Of a stretch of DNA of 59,364 nucleotides, positions 33,726 to 42,891 are shown in pieces. The DNA is from Bacteroidales bacterium. Lineage in GTDB: Bacteria > Bacteroidota > Bacteroidia > Bacteroidales > UBA932. The position numbers were made by a program, and so were the translations under genes. The notes beneath the pieces were generated by a model. That model ran no database searches, was not told the DNA's origin, and was given only the letters and a program-made list of their open reading frames with translations. Each line of letters begins with the position of its first letter. Position 1 is the stretch's first letter. The stretch is taken from the NCBI GenBank assembly GCA_024401635.1, contig JAKSKP010000004.1, positions 1 through 59,364 on the forward strand, written 5' to 3'.

Positions 33726-35063
33726 CTACAGCTTTCTTACCGCATCCTTGAATTGTTTGCCCCTGTCCTCGTAGCTCTTGAACAGGTCGAAACTTGCACA
33801 GCAGGGGCTGAGCAGTACCACGTCACCGGCACTTGCCAGACTGGCGCTGGTCCTGACCGCATCCTCGGCACTGTCCGTATCCACTATCGTGTCCACGACG
33901 CCGCTGAAACTTTCGTGTATCTTCCTGTTGTCGACTCCGAGGCAGACGATGGCCTTGACCTTATCCCTGGCAAGGGGAACAAGGGGAGTGTAGTCGTTGC
34001 CCTTGTCCTTGCCCCCGACTATCCATACCACAGGCCTTGTCTGGCATTCAAGAGCGTACCAGGCGGAGTCCACGTTGGTCGCCTTGCTGTCGTTTATGTA
34101 CAGCACGTCCCTGATGGTCAGCACTTTCTCCATCCTGTGCTCTATGTTCTGGAAGCTCCCCAGAGCCTTGCGTATGTCTTCGTTGCTGATGTCCATAACC
34201 TTTGCGGCTATCGCAGCGGCCATCGAGTTGTACACGTTGTGGCGTCCTCCGAGGGCCAGCTCCTTGAGGAATATGTTGCAATCTTCCTTCTGCGGAACCT
34301 TGACGATTATCTTGTCGACATCCAGGTATGCTCCCTGATTGACGGGTTTCGTCTGGCTGAAGGGCAACTCCTTGGCCTTGATTATTATCTTGTCCAGATG
34401 CTTTATCGTTATCTCGTCATCACTGCAGAATATGAAGCAGTCGTCCTTGTCCATATTCTGGGTTATGCGGAACTTCGCCTTCACGTAGTTCTCCATATTG
34501 TAGTCGTAACGGTCCAGATGGTCGGGCGTGATGTTGGTTATGATTGCGATGTCGGCTTTGAAATCATACATATTGTCCAGCTGGAAGCTGCTGAGTTCCA
34601 GCACGTAGGTATCGAAATGCTCGGTGGCTACCTGATAGGCGTAGCTCTTGCCTATGTTCCCTCCCAGTCCGACGTTGAGGCCGGCCTGCTGCAGAAGGTA
34701 ATATATCAGTGAGGTGGTCGTTGTCTTGCCGTTGCTGCCGGTGATGCAAATCTTCTTCGCCTTGTCGTAGCGGCCGGCGAACTCTATCTCCGAAATGATG
34801 TGTATTCCGCCCTCGACGGCCTTCCTTACCAGTGGAGCGTTGGACGGTATGCCGGGACTCTTTATTATCTCGGACGCATTGAGTATCCTGCTCTCGGTAT
34901 GACCTCCGGATTCGAAGGGGATGTCCCATTTTCTGAGTTCCTCTTCGTATTTCGGTGCAATCTTTCCGCTGTCGGAAAGAAATACGTCAAAGCCTTTCAC
35001 TTTGGCCAGCACGGCGCTGCCTACTCCGCTTTCGCCGCCGCCTAAAACTACAATCCTGCTCAT
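33726..35063 (-). CDS. murD: UDP-MurNAc-L-Ala:D-glutamate ligase
   Basis: 445 residues, normal for MurD. It adds D-Glu to the peptidoglycan precursor in the cytoplasm. The N-terminal VLGGGESGVGSA is the UDP-binding loop, CITGSNGKTTTTSL the ATP loop, NITPDHLDRYD the middle-domain block and NDSKATNVDS the conserved late motif. It sits 1 base from mraY and 4 bases from ftsW in the dcw run. Confidence 0.97.
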   Translation of the reverse strand: MSRIVVLGGGESGVGSAVLAKVKGFDVFLSDSGKIAPKYEEELRKWDIPFESGGHTESRILNASEIIKSPGIPSNAPLVRKAVEGGIHIISEIEFAGRYDKAKKICITGSNGKTTTTSLIYYLLQQAGLNVGLGGNIGKSYAYQVATEHFDTYVLELSSFQLDNMYDFKADIAIITNITPDHLDRYDYNMENYVKAKFRITQNMDKDDCFIFCSDDEITIKHLDKIIIKAKELPFSQTKPVNQGAYLDVDKIIVKVPQKEDCNIFLKELALGGRHNVYNSMAAAIAAKVMDISNEDIRKALGSFQNIEHRMEKVLTIRDVLYINDSKATNVDSAWYALECQTRPVVWIVGGKDKGNDYTPLVPLARDKVKAIVCLGVDNRKIHESFSGVVDTIVDTDSAEDAVRTSASLASAGDVVLLSPCCASFDLFKSYEDRGKQFKDAVRKL

Positions 35064-35064
35064 A

Positions 35065-36345
35065 TTATCTGACTTTTAACAATGCAACTGAAAGTACTGC
35101 CAGTATTATCTGTATAATCCAGAACCTGGCAACTATCTTGGATTCCGGCAATATGCCCGAAGGCGCCTGGATCAGAGCCGGCACGCCTTCCTTCTGGAAA
35201 TGGTGGTGCAGGGGAGCCATCTTGAACACGCGTACTCCCGTGCCGTATTTCTTTTTGGTCCTTCTGAACCAGAAACGCTGTATCAGAACGCTCAGGGCCT
35301 CCACGAAGAACACACCGCACAGTACGGGCAGCAGCAGTTCCTTCCTGATGAGGATGGCGCACACGCCTATGACACCGCCCACGGCAAGGCTGCCTGTATC
35401 CCCCATGAATACCTGTGCGGGATAAGAATTGTACCAGAGGAAGCCTATCAGGGCGCCTATCAGCGCGCTCATGAACACTGCTGCCTCTCCGGCTCCCGGT
35501 ATGAACATTATGTTCAGATAGTCCGAGTAGATTACGTTGCCCGAAAGATATGCGAACACCAGAAGCACGACTCCGGAGATGGCGCTGGTACCGGCCGCCA
35601 GTCCGTCCATTCCGTCAGTAAGGTTGACGCTGTTGGAGCAGGCCGTAATCACGAGAACTATCATTACGAGGTATATGGCCCATTTGCTCCACCATCCCCA
35701 CTTGCCCTTGAAGGGACTCATCCATTTGTAGTCGAATTCGTTGTCCTTGACGAAAGGAATGGTAGTCTTGGTACTCTTGACTATGTCCTCGGCCACAGTG
35801 GTGGTGACTGTCTGCATCTGGCCCTCGTCATCTATCACATATTCCGTCTTTTGTTTTACGGACACGTCGTCACGGACCAGTATCTTGGGGCTGTAGCATA
35901 TTGTAAGGCCGATAATCAGTCCGAGGGAAATCTGACCGATGAGCTTTGCCTTCTCGCTCATTCCTTCCTTGTTGTGCTTGAACACCTTTATGTAATCGTC
36001 GCAGAAGCCCAGGGCCCCGAGCCACAGCAGGGATATGCACAGCAGAATCGTGTAGATGTTGCTCAAGTCCTCCCACAGGAGCACTCCGGCAAGTGTAGAC
36101 AGAATGATGATGATTCCTCCCATCGTCGGCGTGCCTTTCTTGGCCAGCTGGCCTTCCAGACCGAGATCCCTTATCTCCTCTCCTATCTGACGGCGCTGTA
36201 TGGCGCGTATTATCTTCTTCCCGGCAAACAGAGCCACAAGCAGCGCCGTGAGAGCCGCCATAAGCGACCTGAACGAAAGATAGCCGACAAGACCGGCTCC
36301 CGGGAGGTCGTACTCCTTCAACAATTGAAACAGATAGTATATCAT
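35065..36345 (-). CDS. mraY: Phospho-MurNAc-pentapeptide translocase
   Basis: 426 residues, about ten membrane helices. It transfers phospho-MurNAc-pentapeptide to undecaprenyl phosphate, making lipid I at the inner membrane. The Mg-binding FCDDYIKV, the block NSVNLTDGMDGLA and the histidine-rich APLHHHFQK near the C-terminus are diagnostic. A cytoplasmic or periplasmic segment around residues 170-220, including charged TTTVAEDIVKSTKTT, is longer than in E. coli, as is usual in this phylum. The ATG at 36343-36345 is preferred over one at 36372 inside murE. Confidence 0.96.
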   Translation of the reverse strand: MIYYLFQLLKEYDLPGAGLVGYLSFRSLMAALTALLVALFAGKKIIRAIQRRQIGEEIRDLGLEGQLAKKGTPTMGGIIIILSTLAGVLLWEDLSNIYTILLCISLLWLGALGFCDDYIKVFKHNKEGMSEKAKLIGQISLGLIIGLTICYSPKILVRDDVSVKQKTEYVIDDEGQMQTVTTTVAEDIVKSTKTTIPFVKDNEFDYKWMSPFKGKWGWWSKWAIYLVMIVLVITACSNSVNLTDGMDGLAAGTSAISGVVLLVFAYLSGNVIYSDYLNIMFIPGAGEAAVFMSALIGALIGFLWYNSYPAQVFMGDTGSLAVGGVIGVCAILIRKELLLPVLCGVFFVEALSVLIQRFWFRRTKKKYGTGVRVFKMAPLHHHFQKEGVPALIQAPSGILPESKIVARFWIIQIILAVLSVALLKVR

Positions 36346-36347
36346 AA

Positions 36348-37772
36348 TCAGTCCTTTATTTGCTCCAAACATTCCCTGACAATCTCGTGCTCGTCGAAAT
36401 GACGCTTTTCGTCGCCTATTATCTGATAGTCTTCGTGACCTTTGCCGGCCAGCAGTATTGTCTCATCCTGCACCGAGGTCAGAATCGCGGTGCGTATGGC
36501 TTCGCGTCTGTCCTCCAGGGCGAGAATCTTGCGTCTGTCCTCCACGGCTATCCCTCTGCGTATGTCGTCCATTATGTCTATGGTCTTCTCCGTGCGCGAG
36601 TTGTCTGACGTTATTATCACCTTGTCGGCCATCGATGCGGCTATGGCACCCATTTCAGGCCTCTTGGTCCTGTCCCTGTCTCCGCCGCAGCCGAACAGGC
36701 AGCTGAGCTTCCTTTCCGGAGCGATTTTCCTCAAGGTCTGCAGCACGTTCTTCAAGGCATCCGGCGTGTGTGCATAATCTATGACCACGTTTATTCCGTG
36801 CGGGCCCTTTATCTGCTCCAGCCTTCCGCACACCTGTCCTATCCTGCTGAGCCCGACAAGGGTCTCTTCGCTTCCTGCACCGAGTTCGACGGCCGCACTG
36901 TATATCGCCAGGGCATTGTAGGCATTGTGCTGGCCAATGAGCGGACACCATACCTGGGTGCCGTCAATCTCCAGCAGCATTCCGTCGAAAGTCTCCTCGA
37001 GCACCCTGCACTTGTGTGTGGCCATACGGCGGCAGGAATATGTCACAACCTCCGCCCTGGTGTTCTGCACCATAATCCTTCCGTTCCTGTCGTCGACGTT
37101 GATTATTGCTTTGGCGTGTGCCGGCAGGTCGTCGAAGAAGAGCTTCTTGCACCGCAGATATTCGTCGAAGGTCTTATGGTAGTCCAGATGGTCGTGCGTG
37201 AGATTGCTGAAGATGCCTATGTCGAAATCCAGAGCATGCACCCTGTCCTGTTCCACGCCTATGCTGCTCACTTCCATGAAGCAGTATTCGCAGCCCTTGT
37301 CCACCATTTCCCTCATAAGGCTGTTTATGGTAAGGGGGTCGGATGTAGTGTTGACCGCAACGTGGCGTTCGCCGGCTACATAGTTGGCTATGGTGCTCAG
37401 CAGCCCGCATTTGTATCCCATTGCCGTGAACAGGTTGTAGAGCAGCGTCACCGTTGTGGTCTTGCCGTTGGTCCCCGTTATTCCGACCAGCTTGAGCTGC
37501 CTGCTCGGATGCCCGTAGAACTCGTCGGCCAGTTCGGCCACGGCCTTTCTGCTGTTCTCAGTCTTTATCCACTTCACGCCACTTCCGGCCCGGTCCTCGA
37601 ATTCTTCACGTTTCCTTTCGTCTTCGTACACTATGGCACAGGCTCCCTTCCCTATGGCCGTGCCTATGTAGTCGTGACCGTCGGAGCTGTAGCCCCTTAC
37701 CGCCACGAACAGACTGCCCGGAATAACCTTGCGGCTATCCGACGTTACAAGTGTATAATTCTCAATCATCAT
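36348..37772 (-). CDS. murE: UDP-MurNAc-tripeptide synthetase, probably meso-diaminopimelate-adding
   Basis: 474 residues. It adds the third amino acid of the stem peptide. GITGTNGKTTTVTL is the ATP loop, NLTHDHLDYHKT the middle block, and VVIDYAHTPDAL the late motif. The residues DNSRTE near residue 390 correspond to the DNPR-type motif that selects meso-diaminopimelate; the Pro is Ser but the Arg is kept, so meso-DAP remains the likely substrate. It overlaps ftsI by 11 bases. Confidence 0.95.
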   Translation of the reverse strand: MMIENYTLVTSDSRKVIPGSLFVAVRGYSSDGHDYIGTAIGKGACAIVYEDERKREEFEDRAGSGVKWIKTENSRKAVAELADEFYGHPSRQLKLVGITGTNGKTTTVTLLYNLFTAMGYKCGLLSTIANYVAGERHVAVNTTSDPLTINSLMREMVDKGCEYCFMEVSSIGVEQDRVHALDFDIGIFSNLTHDHLDYHKTFDEYLRCKKLFFDDLPAHAKAIINVDDRNGRIMVQNTRAEVVTYSCRRMATHKCRVLEETFDGMLLEIDGTQVWCPLIGQHNAYNALAIYSAAVELGAGSEETLVGLSRIGQVCGRLEQIKGPHGINVVIDYAHTPDALKNVLQTLRKIAPERKLSCLFGCGGDRDRTKRPEMGAIAASMADKVIITSDNSRTEKTIDIMDDIRRGIAVEDRRKILALEDRREAIRTAILTSVQDETILLAGKGHEDYQIIGDEKRHFDEHEIVRECLEQIKD

Positions 37773-39609
37773 TCAGACAATAAATTTTATCTGCAATTTC
37801 CCTGAACGGAGGAGCGGCATACGAGGCTCCGAAGAAGTTGCTTGCGGAGGGTTTGCTCCATATCACGACTATTGCGGTGTATTCGGGATCATCCACAGGG
37901 AAGAACCCCACGAAACTGCCCTGCTGACTTTCCACACCGTTGTCGTTGTATCCGTATCTTCCGTTGCTCATCCTGAACACCCTCTGTGCGGTTCCTGTCT
38001 TGCCGGCTATGGGACAAACTGCGCCGTGAAGCTGCCAGTATGCCGTACCGCCCTTGTCAGAAGTCACCATGCTCATCACTTTCTTCAGCGTGTCGGCCGT
38101 TGCCTTGCTGCAGATATGCCTGTGCAGGACTTCCGGCTTGAATGACTCGATTTCGCGACCTTCCTCCTGAATGGCTTCGACCAGGTATGGCCTCATCATC
38201 ACGCCGTCGTTCGCTATGGCATTGTAGAAGGTCACAAGGTTCAAAGGGCTGAGCTCCATACCGTAACCGATGGCAAGTCTGGGGAATGTACCTCCGTCCC
38301 AGAAACCTTTCGCCGTTCTTTTTTTCATCGAAGGCTCGAGGATGAATGGAGGCGTACAGCCCTTGAGGTCGAAATCCAGCGTGTCAATCAGTCCGAAGCC
38401 CTTTATCCTCTCTATGAATCGTGCGGGATTGGTCCCGTAGTGGCTTGTATCGCATATCAGCTGGCGGAATGGATTGTTTGCGGACATCTCGAATGCTTCG
38501 CGGAGCTTGACCTTGCCGTTGGGGAATCTCTGTTTTCCGACGTGTTTGGTGTCATCGTAGTTGATGCCGTTGTATTTCCAATGTCCGCCGTAGGTCGGGA
38601 TCTCGTGTTCCAGCGAGGTAATGTACCCGTCTTCAAGAAGAGCCATCACTACGGCTCCCTTGAAAATGGAACCCGGGGCTTCGGCCGTGCGCACCGCATA
38701 GTTGTCCCATTCGCCGATGTTTCCTTCCCTGTCCCTTCCCAGATTGACCATCGCCCTTATTGCTCCGGTTTTTGTCTCCATGACGATGACGCAGGATTTC
38801 TCAATGAGCTCGCTGCGGCCTATGGCCTTCCTTAGCGCTTCGTCGGCGATGTTCTGTATATCGACGTCTATCGTGGTCCTTACATCCACTCCGCTGACAG
38901 CCCTTGTGTTGCCCTTGTCGGTGACGGGAATCATACCGAAGTCGCTCCGCCTCATCAGCTGCCTGCCGTCCTTGCCGTGAAGATAATCGTTGTAGTTGCC
39001 TTCCAGACCTATCATCCTGCTGTTTGCGCTGTCGACGTTGTCGCGCACGTAGCCTATGGTCCTGCGGGCAGACGAGCCGTAAGGATACAACCTCTTCTGG
39101 CTGCGCTCTTCCAGATATCCTCCGTGGTAGCGCCCGCTGCTGAAGATGGGCATTTTTCTTATACTGTTGATTTGCAGCTGCGTAAGGTCTTTTCCTATGA
39201 GCAGATACCTGTTTCCGTTGCTGCGGCCGCGGCGCAGGATGGCTTCATATTCCTCAAAAGTCCTGTCACCGAGTTCCGTCGCCAGCCTGTAGGCGAGGCG
39301 GCTGACATTGTTGTTCCACAGGGAGTCCTCGGGAACCGTGCAGTCCAGACGGACCTCATATGCCAGCGTCGATGTCGCCATTATCCTGTTCCTGCAGTCG
39401 AGTATGTCACCGCGTACGGGGGTTATGGGAGCATATCTGTTCTGAGGGACCAGGTAACGCCCGAACTTGCTGTCCTCCCTGTATGAAACGACCTTCCAGA
39501 GCAGGAGAACGCATAGCGCCACTCCCGCCAGAATGAACAGCCCCCAGAGCCACGCCATAACGATGCTTGACCTGTCCAGCGGTTCCAGTCTGTTTCTGTC
39601 TTCAGCCAT
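37762..39609 (-). CDS. ftsI: Class B penicillin-binding protein (FtsI/PBP3-like transpeptidase)
   Basis: 615 residues. A short cytoplasmic tail, one membrane helix (about residues 18-40), a pedestal domain with RGDILDCRNRIMA, and a transpeptidase domain with Ser314-x-x-Lys317 (in APGSIFKGA), Ser376-x-Asn378 (MSANNP) and Lys537-Thr-Gly (AGKTGTAQR). It cross-links septal peptidoglycan together with FtsW. I see no C-terminal PASTA repeat; the protein ends soon after the transpeptidase fold. It follows ftsL and overlaps murE. Confidence 0.95.
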   Translation of the reverse strand: MAEDRNRLEPLDRSSIVMAWLWGLFILAGVALCVLLLWKVVSYREDSKFGRYLVPQNRYAPITPVRGDILDCRNRIMATSTLAYEVRLDCTVPEDSLWNNNVSRLAYRLATELGDRTFEEYEAILRRGRSNGNRYLLIGKDLTQLQINSIRKMPIFSSGRYHGGYLEERSQKRLYPYGSSARRTIGYVRDNVDSANSRMIGLEGNYNDYLHGKDGRQLMRRSDFGMIPVTDKGNTRAVSGVDVRTTIDVDIQNIADEALRKAIGRSELIEKSCVIVMETKTGAIRAMVNLGRDREGNIGEWDNYAVRTAEAPGSIFKGAVVMALLEDGYITSLEHEIPTYGGHWKYNGINYDDTKHVGKQRFPNGKVKLREAFEMSANNPFRQLICDTSHYGTNPARFIERIKGFGLIDTLDFDLKGCTPPFILEPSMKKRTAKGFWDGGTFPRLAIGYGMELSPLNLVTFYNAIANDGVMMRPYLVEAIQEEGREIESFKPEVLHRHICSKATADTLKKVMSMVTSDKGGTAYWQLHGAVCPIAGKTGTAQRVFRMSNGRYGYNDNGVESQQGSFVGFFPVDDPEYTAIVVIWSKPSASNFFGASYAAPPFREIADKIYCLNDD

Positions 39610-39613
39610 TTCC

Positions 39614-39937
39614 TTACTTTATCCTTTTTGCCTTGTTCTGCGGAATCTGTACCGGACTCCCTTTTTCCTGAAGCATGTCCTCTACCTTACATACGCTGTT
39701 GAGACTTGTAAGACGGCAGGTGAGCTCGGTGTGTACGCTTTTCAGGTTCTCTATCACTTTCTTGTTCTGCTCCTTTCTGTGTATGGTGCTTTCGATGCCG
39801 AGGTTGATTCCTATGGTGGCGGTGGCCATTGCAAAGAAGAAGATTATCTGGGGTAGATACCTGTCAGCTCCGAGGCGAAGCAGGAGCTTCCCCTGGAATA
39901 CCGGTTTCAACTTCTCTATCAACTGCACGATTGACAT
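39614..39937 (-). CDS. FtsL-like small division protein
   Basis: About 107 residues. One membrane helix (IIFFFAMATATIGINLGI, about residues 32-50) is followed by a segment with heptad character rich in E, K and L and a short tail. Position between rsmH and ftsI matches ftsL in the dcw cluster, and size and topology fit; sequence alone would not identify it, since FtsL is poorly conserved. The ATG at 39935-39937 is preferred; an ATG at 39946 overlaps the rsmH stop. FtsL forms a complex with FtsQ and FtsB-type proteins to activate FtsW/FtsI. Confidence 0.8.
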   Translation of the reverse strand: MSIVQLIEKLKPVFQGKLLLRLGADRYLPQIIFFFAMATATIGINLGIESTIHRKEQNKKVIENLKSVHTELTCRLTSLNSVCKVEDMLQEKGSPVQIPQNKAKRIK

Positions 39938-39942
39938 ACACT

Positions 39943-40851
39943 TCAAATTTTTTCCGCGACACGGAGTTTGGCGCTCCTTGCCCTCGTGTTACTTTCAATT
40001 TCCGTCTCGGACGGCTCGACAGGTTTTCTTGTCACTGCCTTCAGGACATTGTCGGTGTTGCCGTACAAGTCCCTTTTCTGTGTGCCGTCGATGTTGCCGG
40101 CCTTGATGAAGTTCTTCACCATCCTGTCTTCCAGGCTGTGGTAGGTTATGACCACCAGCCGTCCCCCCTTCCTGAGGGAAGCTGCCGCTCCGAACAGGAA
40201 TTTCTCCAGATCCCTCATCTCGGAGTTCACCTCTATCCTCAGCGCCTGAAAAATCTTGGCCAGCGCCTTGTGCTCCATTCTGGGCGGCAGCACAGGTGCA
40301 AGGGCTGCCTGAAGTTCTCCCGTGGTGAGGATGCTTCGCCCAGAGCGTGCATGCACGATGAGCGAAGCTGCCTTGCGGCTTCCTTCCACTTCGCCGTACA
40401 CGCGGAGAAGCCTTTCCAGATCTTCTTCGCTGTACGAATTAACAATGTCAGCTGCGGTCTTGTCCGCATTTGTGTTCATTCTCATATCCAAAGTAGCGTC
40501 AAAACGGAATGAGAAACCCCTTTCGGGTGTGTCAAATTGATGGGAGGATACACCGAGATCGGCTATGACTCCGTCAATGCCGTCGGAATAGCCTTCCTTC
40601 AAGATGAAGTTATGAATGAATCTGAAATTGTTTCTTACAAGAGTGAGCCTCGAATCGGAGAAGGCGTTGTCGATGGCGTCCTGATCCTTGTCGAACGCAA
40701 TGAGCCGGCCCTTTGCCGACAGCTTCGACAGGATGTGACGGCTGTGCCCGCCCCCGCCGAAAGTGGCATCGGCAAAAACGCCGTCAGGACGGCCTGCAAG
40801 CAGGTAGTCCACACTTTCTTCAAGTAAAACGGGATTGTGGTATTCGCTCAT
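39943..40851 (-). CDS. rsmH: 16S rRNA (cytosine(1402)-N4)-methyltransferase
   Basis: 302 residues. It methylates C1402 in the ribosomal P site. EYHNPVLLEESVDYL, DATFGGGGHS (SAM-binding), IADLGVSSHQFD and ERGFSFRFDATLDMRM are diagnostic of RsmH (formerly MraW), and VITYHSLEDRMVK lies near the C-terminus. It lies 19 bases downstream of mraZ and ends 5 bases before ftsL. Confidence 0.97.
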   Translation of the reverse strand: MSEYHNPVLLEESVDYLLAGRPDGVFADATFGGGGHSRHILSKLSAKGRLIAFDKDQDAIDNAFSDSRLTLVRNNFRFIHNFILKEGYSDGIDGVIADLGVSSHQFDTPERGFSFRFDATLDMRMNTNADKTAADIVNSYSEEDLERLLRVYGEVEGSRKAASLIVHARSGRSILTTGELQAALAPVLPPRMEHKALAKIFQALRIEVNSEMRDLEKFLFGAAASLRKGGRLVVITYHSLEDRMVKNFIKAGNIDGTQKRDLYGNTDNVLKAVTRKPVEPSETEIESNTRARSAKLRVAEKI

Positions 40852-40870
40852 TCTTCCTTACCTCCGCTCT

Positions 40871-41329
40871 CTATTTCAACGAGATGCTTTCGGTAAGGCT
40901 GATGAACTGTTCACTGCTGAGGCTGCTGTTCTCAAACTGCTCTTTGCCCCAGATTTCGATTTTGTGATCGCATCCACAGAAGACGAGTTCCCTGCCTGCC
41001 CCGATAGACTCCAGTAGCGTCTTCGGAATAGCCATGCGCCCGAGTTTCGCTTCGGGCTCCGCTATGCAGCGGTGGCGGGTATACTCCCTCCAGAATGCTG
41101 AATGATCTCTGTTCAGAGGATTGATTTTCGAGTTTATCTCCTCACTCTGGCGTTCCCACTCGGCAAGAGTGTACATCTCCAGGCAGGGCTCCCAAAGGTC
41201 TTTCTTTATGACGAAACGCAGATCTGCAGGACCGTTTCCTTCCTGCATCTGGGCCTTCAGGGCGGAAGGGAACACTACTCGTCCCTTGTCGTCCACCTTG
41301 GCCGTATATTCGCCGATAAACTTGATCAT
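40871..41329 (-). CDS. mraZ: MraZ, transcriptional regulator of the dcw cluster
   Basis: 152 residues with two SpoVT/AbrB-like MraZ repeats; the DNA-contact motifs appear as DDKGRVVFPSAL in the first half and KLGRMAIPKTL in the second. In E. coli and Mycoplasma MraZ binds short direct repeats spaced 10 bases apart in its own promoter and controls the whole cluster. A matching four-repeat array lies just upstream at 41371-41410, so autoregulation is likely here. It is the first gene of the division operon. Confidence 0.96.
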   Translation of the reverse strand: MIKFIGEYTAKVDDKGRVVFPSALKAQMQEGNGPADLRFVIKKDLWEPCLEMYTLAEWERQSEEINSKINPLNRDHSAFWREYTRHRCIAEPEAKLGRMAIPKTLLESIGAGRELVFCGCDHKIEIWGKEQFENSSLSSEQFISLTESISLK

Positions 41330-41352
41330 TATTCCATTTTGACGCTTGTGTG

Positions 41353-41360
41353 CAAAGATA
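41353..41360 (-). promoter_or_regulatory. Promoter -7 element for mraZ and the dcw operon
   Basis: Minus strand TATCTTTG, matching TAnnTTTG, 23 bases upstream of the mraZ ATG. No second strong promoter is visible inside the tightly packed cluster, so this may drive much of the 15 kb downstream. The MraZ-box array begins 10 bases upstream of it. Confidence 0.6.
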
Positions 41361-41370
41361 TGATAATTTT

Positions 41371-41410
41371 TCCACTTTGTTACACTTTTTTACATTTTTT
41401 TCCACTTTCC
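41371..41410 (-). promoter_or_regulatory. Four MraZ-type operator boxes, 10-base period
   Basis: Read on the minus strand, the four successive 10-mers are GGAAAGTGGA, AAAAAATGTA, AAAAAGTGTA and ACAAAGTGGA, with no gaps. The shared core is AAAGTG(G/T)A; only the second departs from it. Exact 10-base spacing, one helical turn, is the hallmark of MraZ sites, and the core matches that reported for Mycoplasma MraZ (AAAGTG followed by T or G). The array overlaps the region where the -33 element would lie. Confidence 0.75.
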
Positions 41411-41454
41411 TGTTGTAAGAACGCTTTTTGCTTATTGCTGACAACAAACGGTCC

Positions 41455-41484
41455 GACCGGTCCCGCCAATGGCAAGGACCGGTC
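41455..41484 (-). terminator. Hairpin downstream of miaB
   Basis: GACCGGTCC (41455-41463) and GGACCGGTC (41476-41484) form a perfect 9-base stem with a 12-base loop that itself holds GCC/GGC. It lies 32-61 bases past the miaB stop. On the minus strand it is followed by a weak T-rich stretch (CGTTTGTTG), so it is a plausible terminator separating miaB from the mraZ promoter. Confidence 0.55.
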
Positions 41485-41515
41485 AGGCCATAATATGCAA
41501 TTATTTGAATGTGAA

Positions 41516-42841
41516 TTATATCTCCTCGCAGAGGAGGGTGGCGGACGTGCTGCCGACCACGCGTACGTCCGCGTATCGGCCCTTGCGGTCGACTCCTGGC
41601 TGCAGGTCAGGGAATACGCACATCATATTGTTGGAAGCCCTGCCGCACAGGTCAGAGGCGCTCTTGTGAGACGGGCCTTCTATAAGCACCCTGTGCGTGA
41701 GACCTATCTGGGAACCGTAGCGACGGGCTGAGGAACGTACCTGGTGACTGATTATCTCGTTCAGTCTCCTGGTCTTTTCTTCCGCCGGTACGTCATCAGC
41801 ATAGTGCCTGGCTGCCAGTGTACCGGGCCTTTCCGAATACTGGAACATGAATGCGCTGTCGAAACCCACCTCGTCCATAAGGGACAAAGTTGCAAGGTGA
41901 TCTTCCAGGGTTTCTCCGCAGAATCCGGCTATCACGTCGGTGGAGAGGCCGCAGTCCGGAATTATCCTCCGTATGGCCGCAACCCTTTCCAGATACCATT
42001 CCCTCGTGTATTTGCGGCGCATCTTTTCGAGCATCGCGTTTGAGCCGCTCTGTACGGGCAGATGTATGTGTCTGCATATGTTGTCGTGCGCGGCCATAGT
42101 CTCCAGGACCTCATCTGACAGGTCGTGGGGGTTGGAGGTGCTGAAGCGTATCCTCATATCCGGTACCGCCTCCGCAACCTTTGCAAGAAGACCGGCGAAA
42201 TTCAGCACGGAGCCGTCTTCGGCGGTGAATCTGTAAGAGTCCACGTTCTGCCCCAGTAGCGTGATTTCCCTGTATCCTTTGTTTTCCAGATCCCTGGCCT
42301 CGGCCACGATGCTCTCCGGCTCCCTGCTCCTTTCCACGCCTCTGGTGTAGGGTACCACGCAGTATGAGCAGACATTGTTGCAACCTCTCATTATGGAAAT
42401 GAAGGCCGAGACTCCTGTCTTGTCCAGACGGTGGGGGATTATTTCCGCATAGGTCTCGCTCCTGGACAGCTGCACGTCGATGGCTTTCTGCCCGGCACGC
42501 AGTTTTCCGACCAGCTCGGGCAGCCTCCTGTATGAGTCCGGGCCGCATACCAGATCGACTTTCCCGCCTTCGAGCAATTCTTCCTTCATACGTTCCGCCA
42601 TACAGCCCACAATTCCTATCCTGACGTTCCTGTTTGCCTTCTTTGCGAGCAGAAACTGCTCTATGCGTCCGTGGATCCTCTGTTCGGCATTGTCCCTGAC
42701 CGAACAGGTGTTGGCCAGAATAAGGTCCGCTTCCTCCATATTTTCCGTCAGAGTGTATCCGCAACCGCCGAGTATTGACAGTATGACTTCGCTGTCGTTG
42801 ACGTTCATCTGACAGCCGTATGTTTCGATATATACTTTCAT
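41516..42841 (-). CDS. miaB: tRNA-2-methylthio-N6-dimethylallyladenosine synthase
   Basis: 441 residues. This radical-SAM methylthiotransferase modifies A37 of tRNAs reading codons that start with U. N-terminal ETYGCQMNVNDSE with its cluster cysteine, TCSVRDNAEQR, the radical-SAM motif CNNVCSYC with VPYTRGVERSR, and a C-terminal TRAM domain (about residues 375-438) are all present. The start codon lies just 5 bases after a promoter -7 element. It is a single-gene unit upstream of the dcw cluster. Confidence 0.96.
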   Translation of the reverse strand: MKVYIETYGCQMNVNDSEVILSILGGCGYTLTENMEEADLILANTCSVRDNAEQRIHGRIEQFLLAKKANRNVRIGIVGCMAERMKEELLEGGKVDLVCGPDSYRRLPELVGKLRAGQKAIDVQLSRSETYAEIIPHRLDKTGVSAFISIMRGCNNVCSYCVVPYTRGVERSREPESIVAEARDLENKGYREITLLGQNVDSYRFTAEDGSVLNFAGLLAKVAEAVPDMRIRFSTSNPHDLSDEVLETMAAHDNICRHIHLPVQSGSNAMLEKMRRKYTREWYLERVAAIRRIIPDCGLSTDVIAGFCGETLEDHLATLSLMDEVGFDSAFMFQYSERPGTLAARHYADDVPAEEKTRRLNEIISHQVRSSARRYGSQIGLTHRVLIEGPSHKSASDLCGRASNNMMCVFPDLQPGVDRKGRYADVRVVGSTSATLLCEEI

Positions 42842-42846
42842 ATTGG

Positions 42847-42854
42847 CAAAGATA
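42847..42854 (-). promoter_or_regulatory. Promoter -7 element for miaB
   Basis: Minus strand TATCTTTG, only 5 bases from the miaB ATG, which predicts a transcript with essentially no leader. It lies back to back with the plus-strand element at 42868-42875. Confidence 0.5.
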
Positions 42855-42867
42855 GCCGTTTTTTTAC

Positions 42868-42875
42868 TAACTTTG
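42868..42875 (+). promoter_or_regulatory. Promoter -7 element for the lipoprotein-SPOR-rpoN operon
   Basis: TAACTTTG, matching TAnnTTTG, 16 bases before the ATG at 42892. Divergent from the miaB promoter. Confidence 0.5.
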
Positions 42876-42891
42876 TGAAGTATATTGTAAA

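Noticed and set aside
35200-36402. Plus-strand frame of 400 codons opposite mraY
   Set aside because: Shadow of mraY; composition follows complement of membrane-helix codons and no domain is visible.
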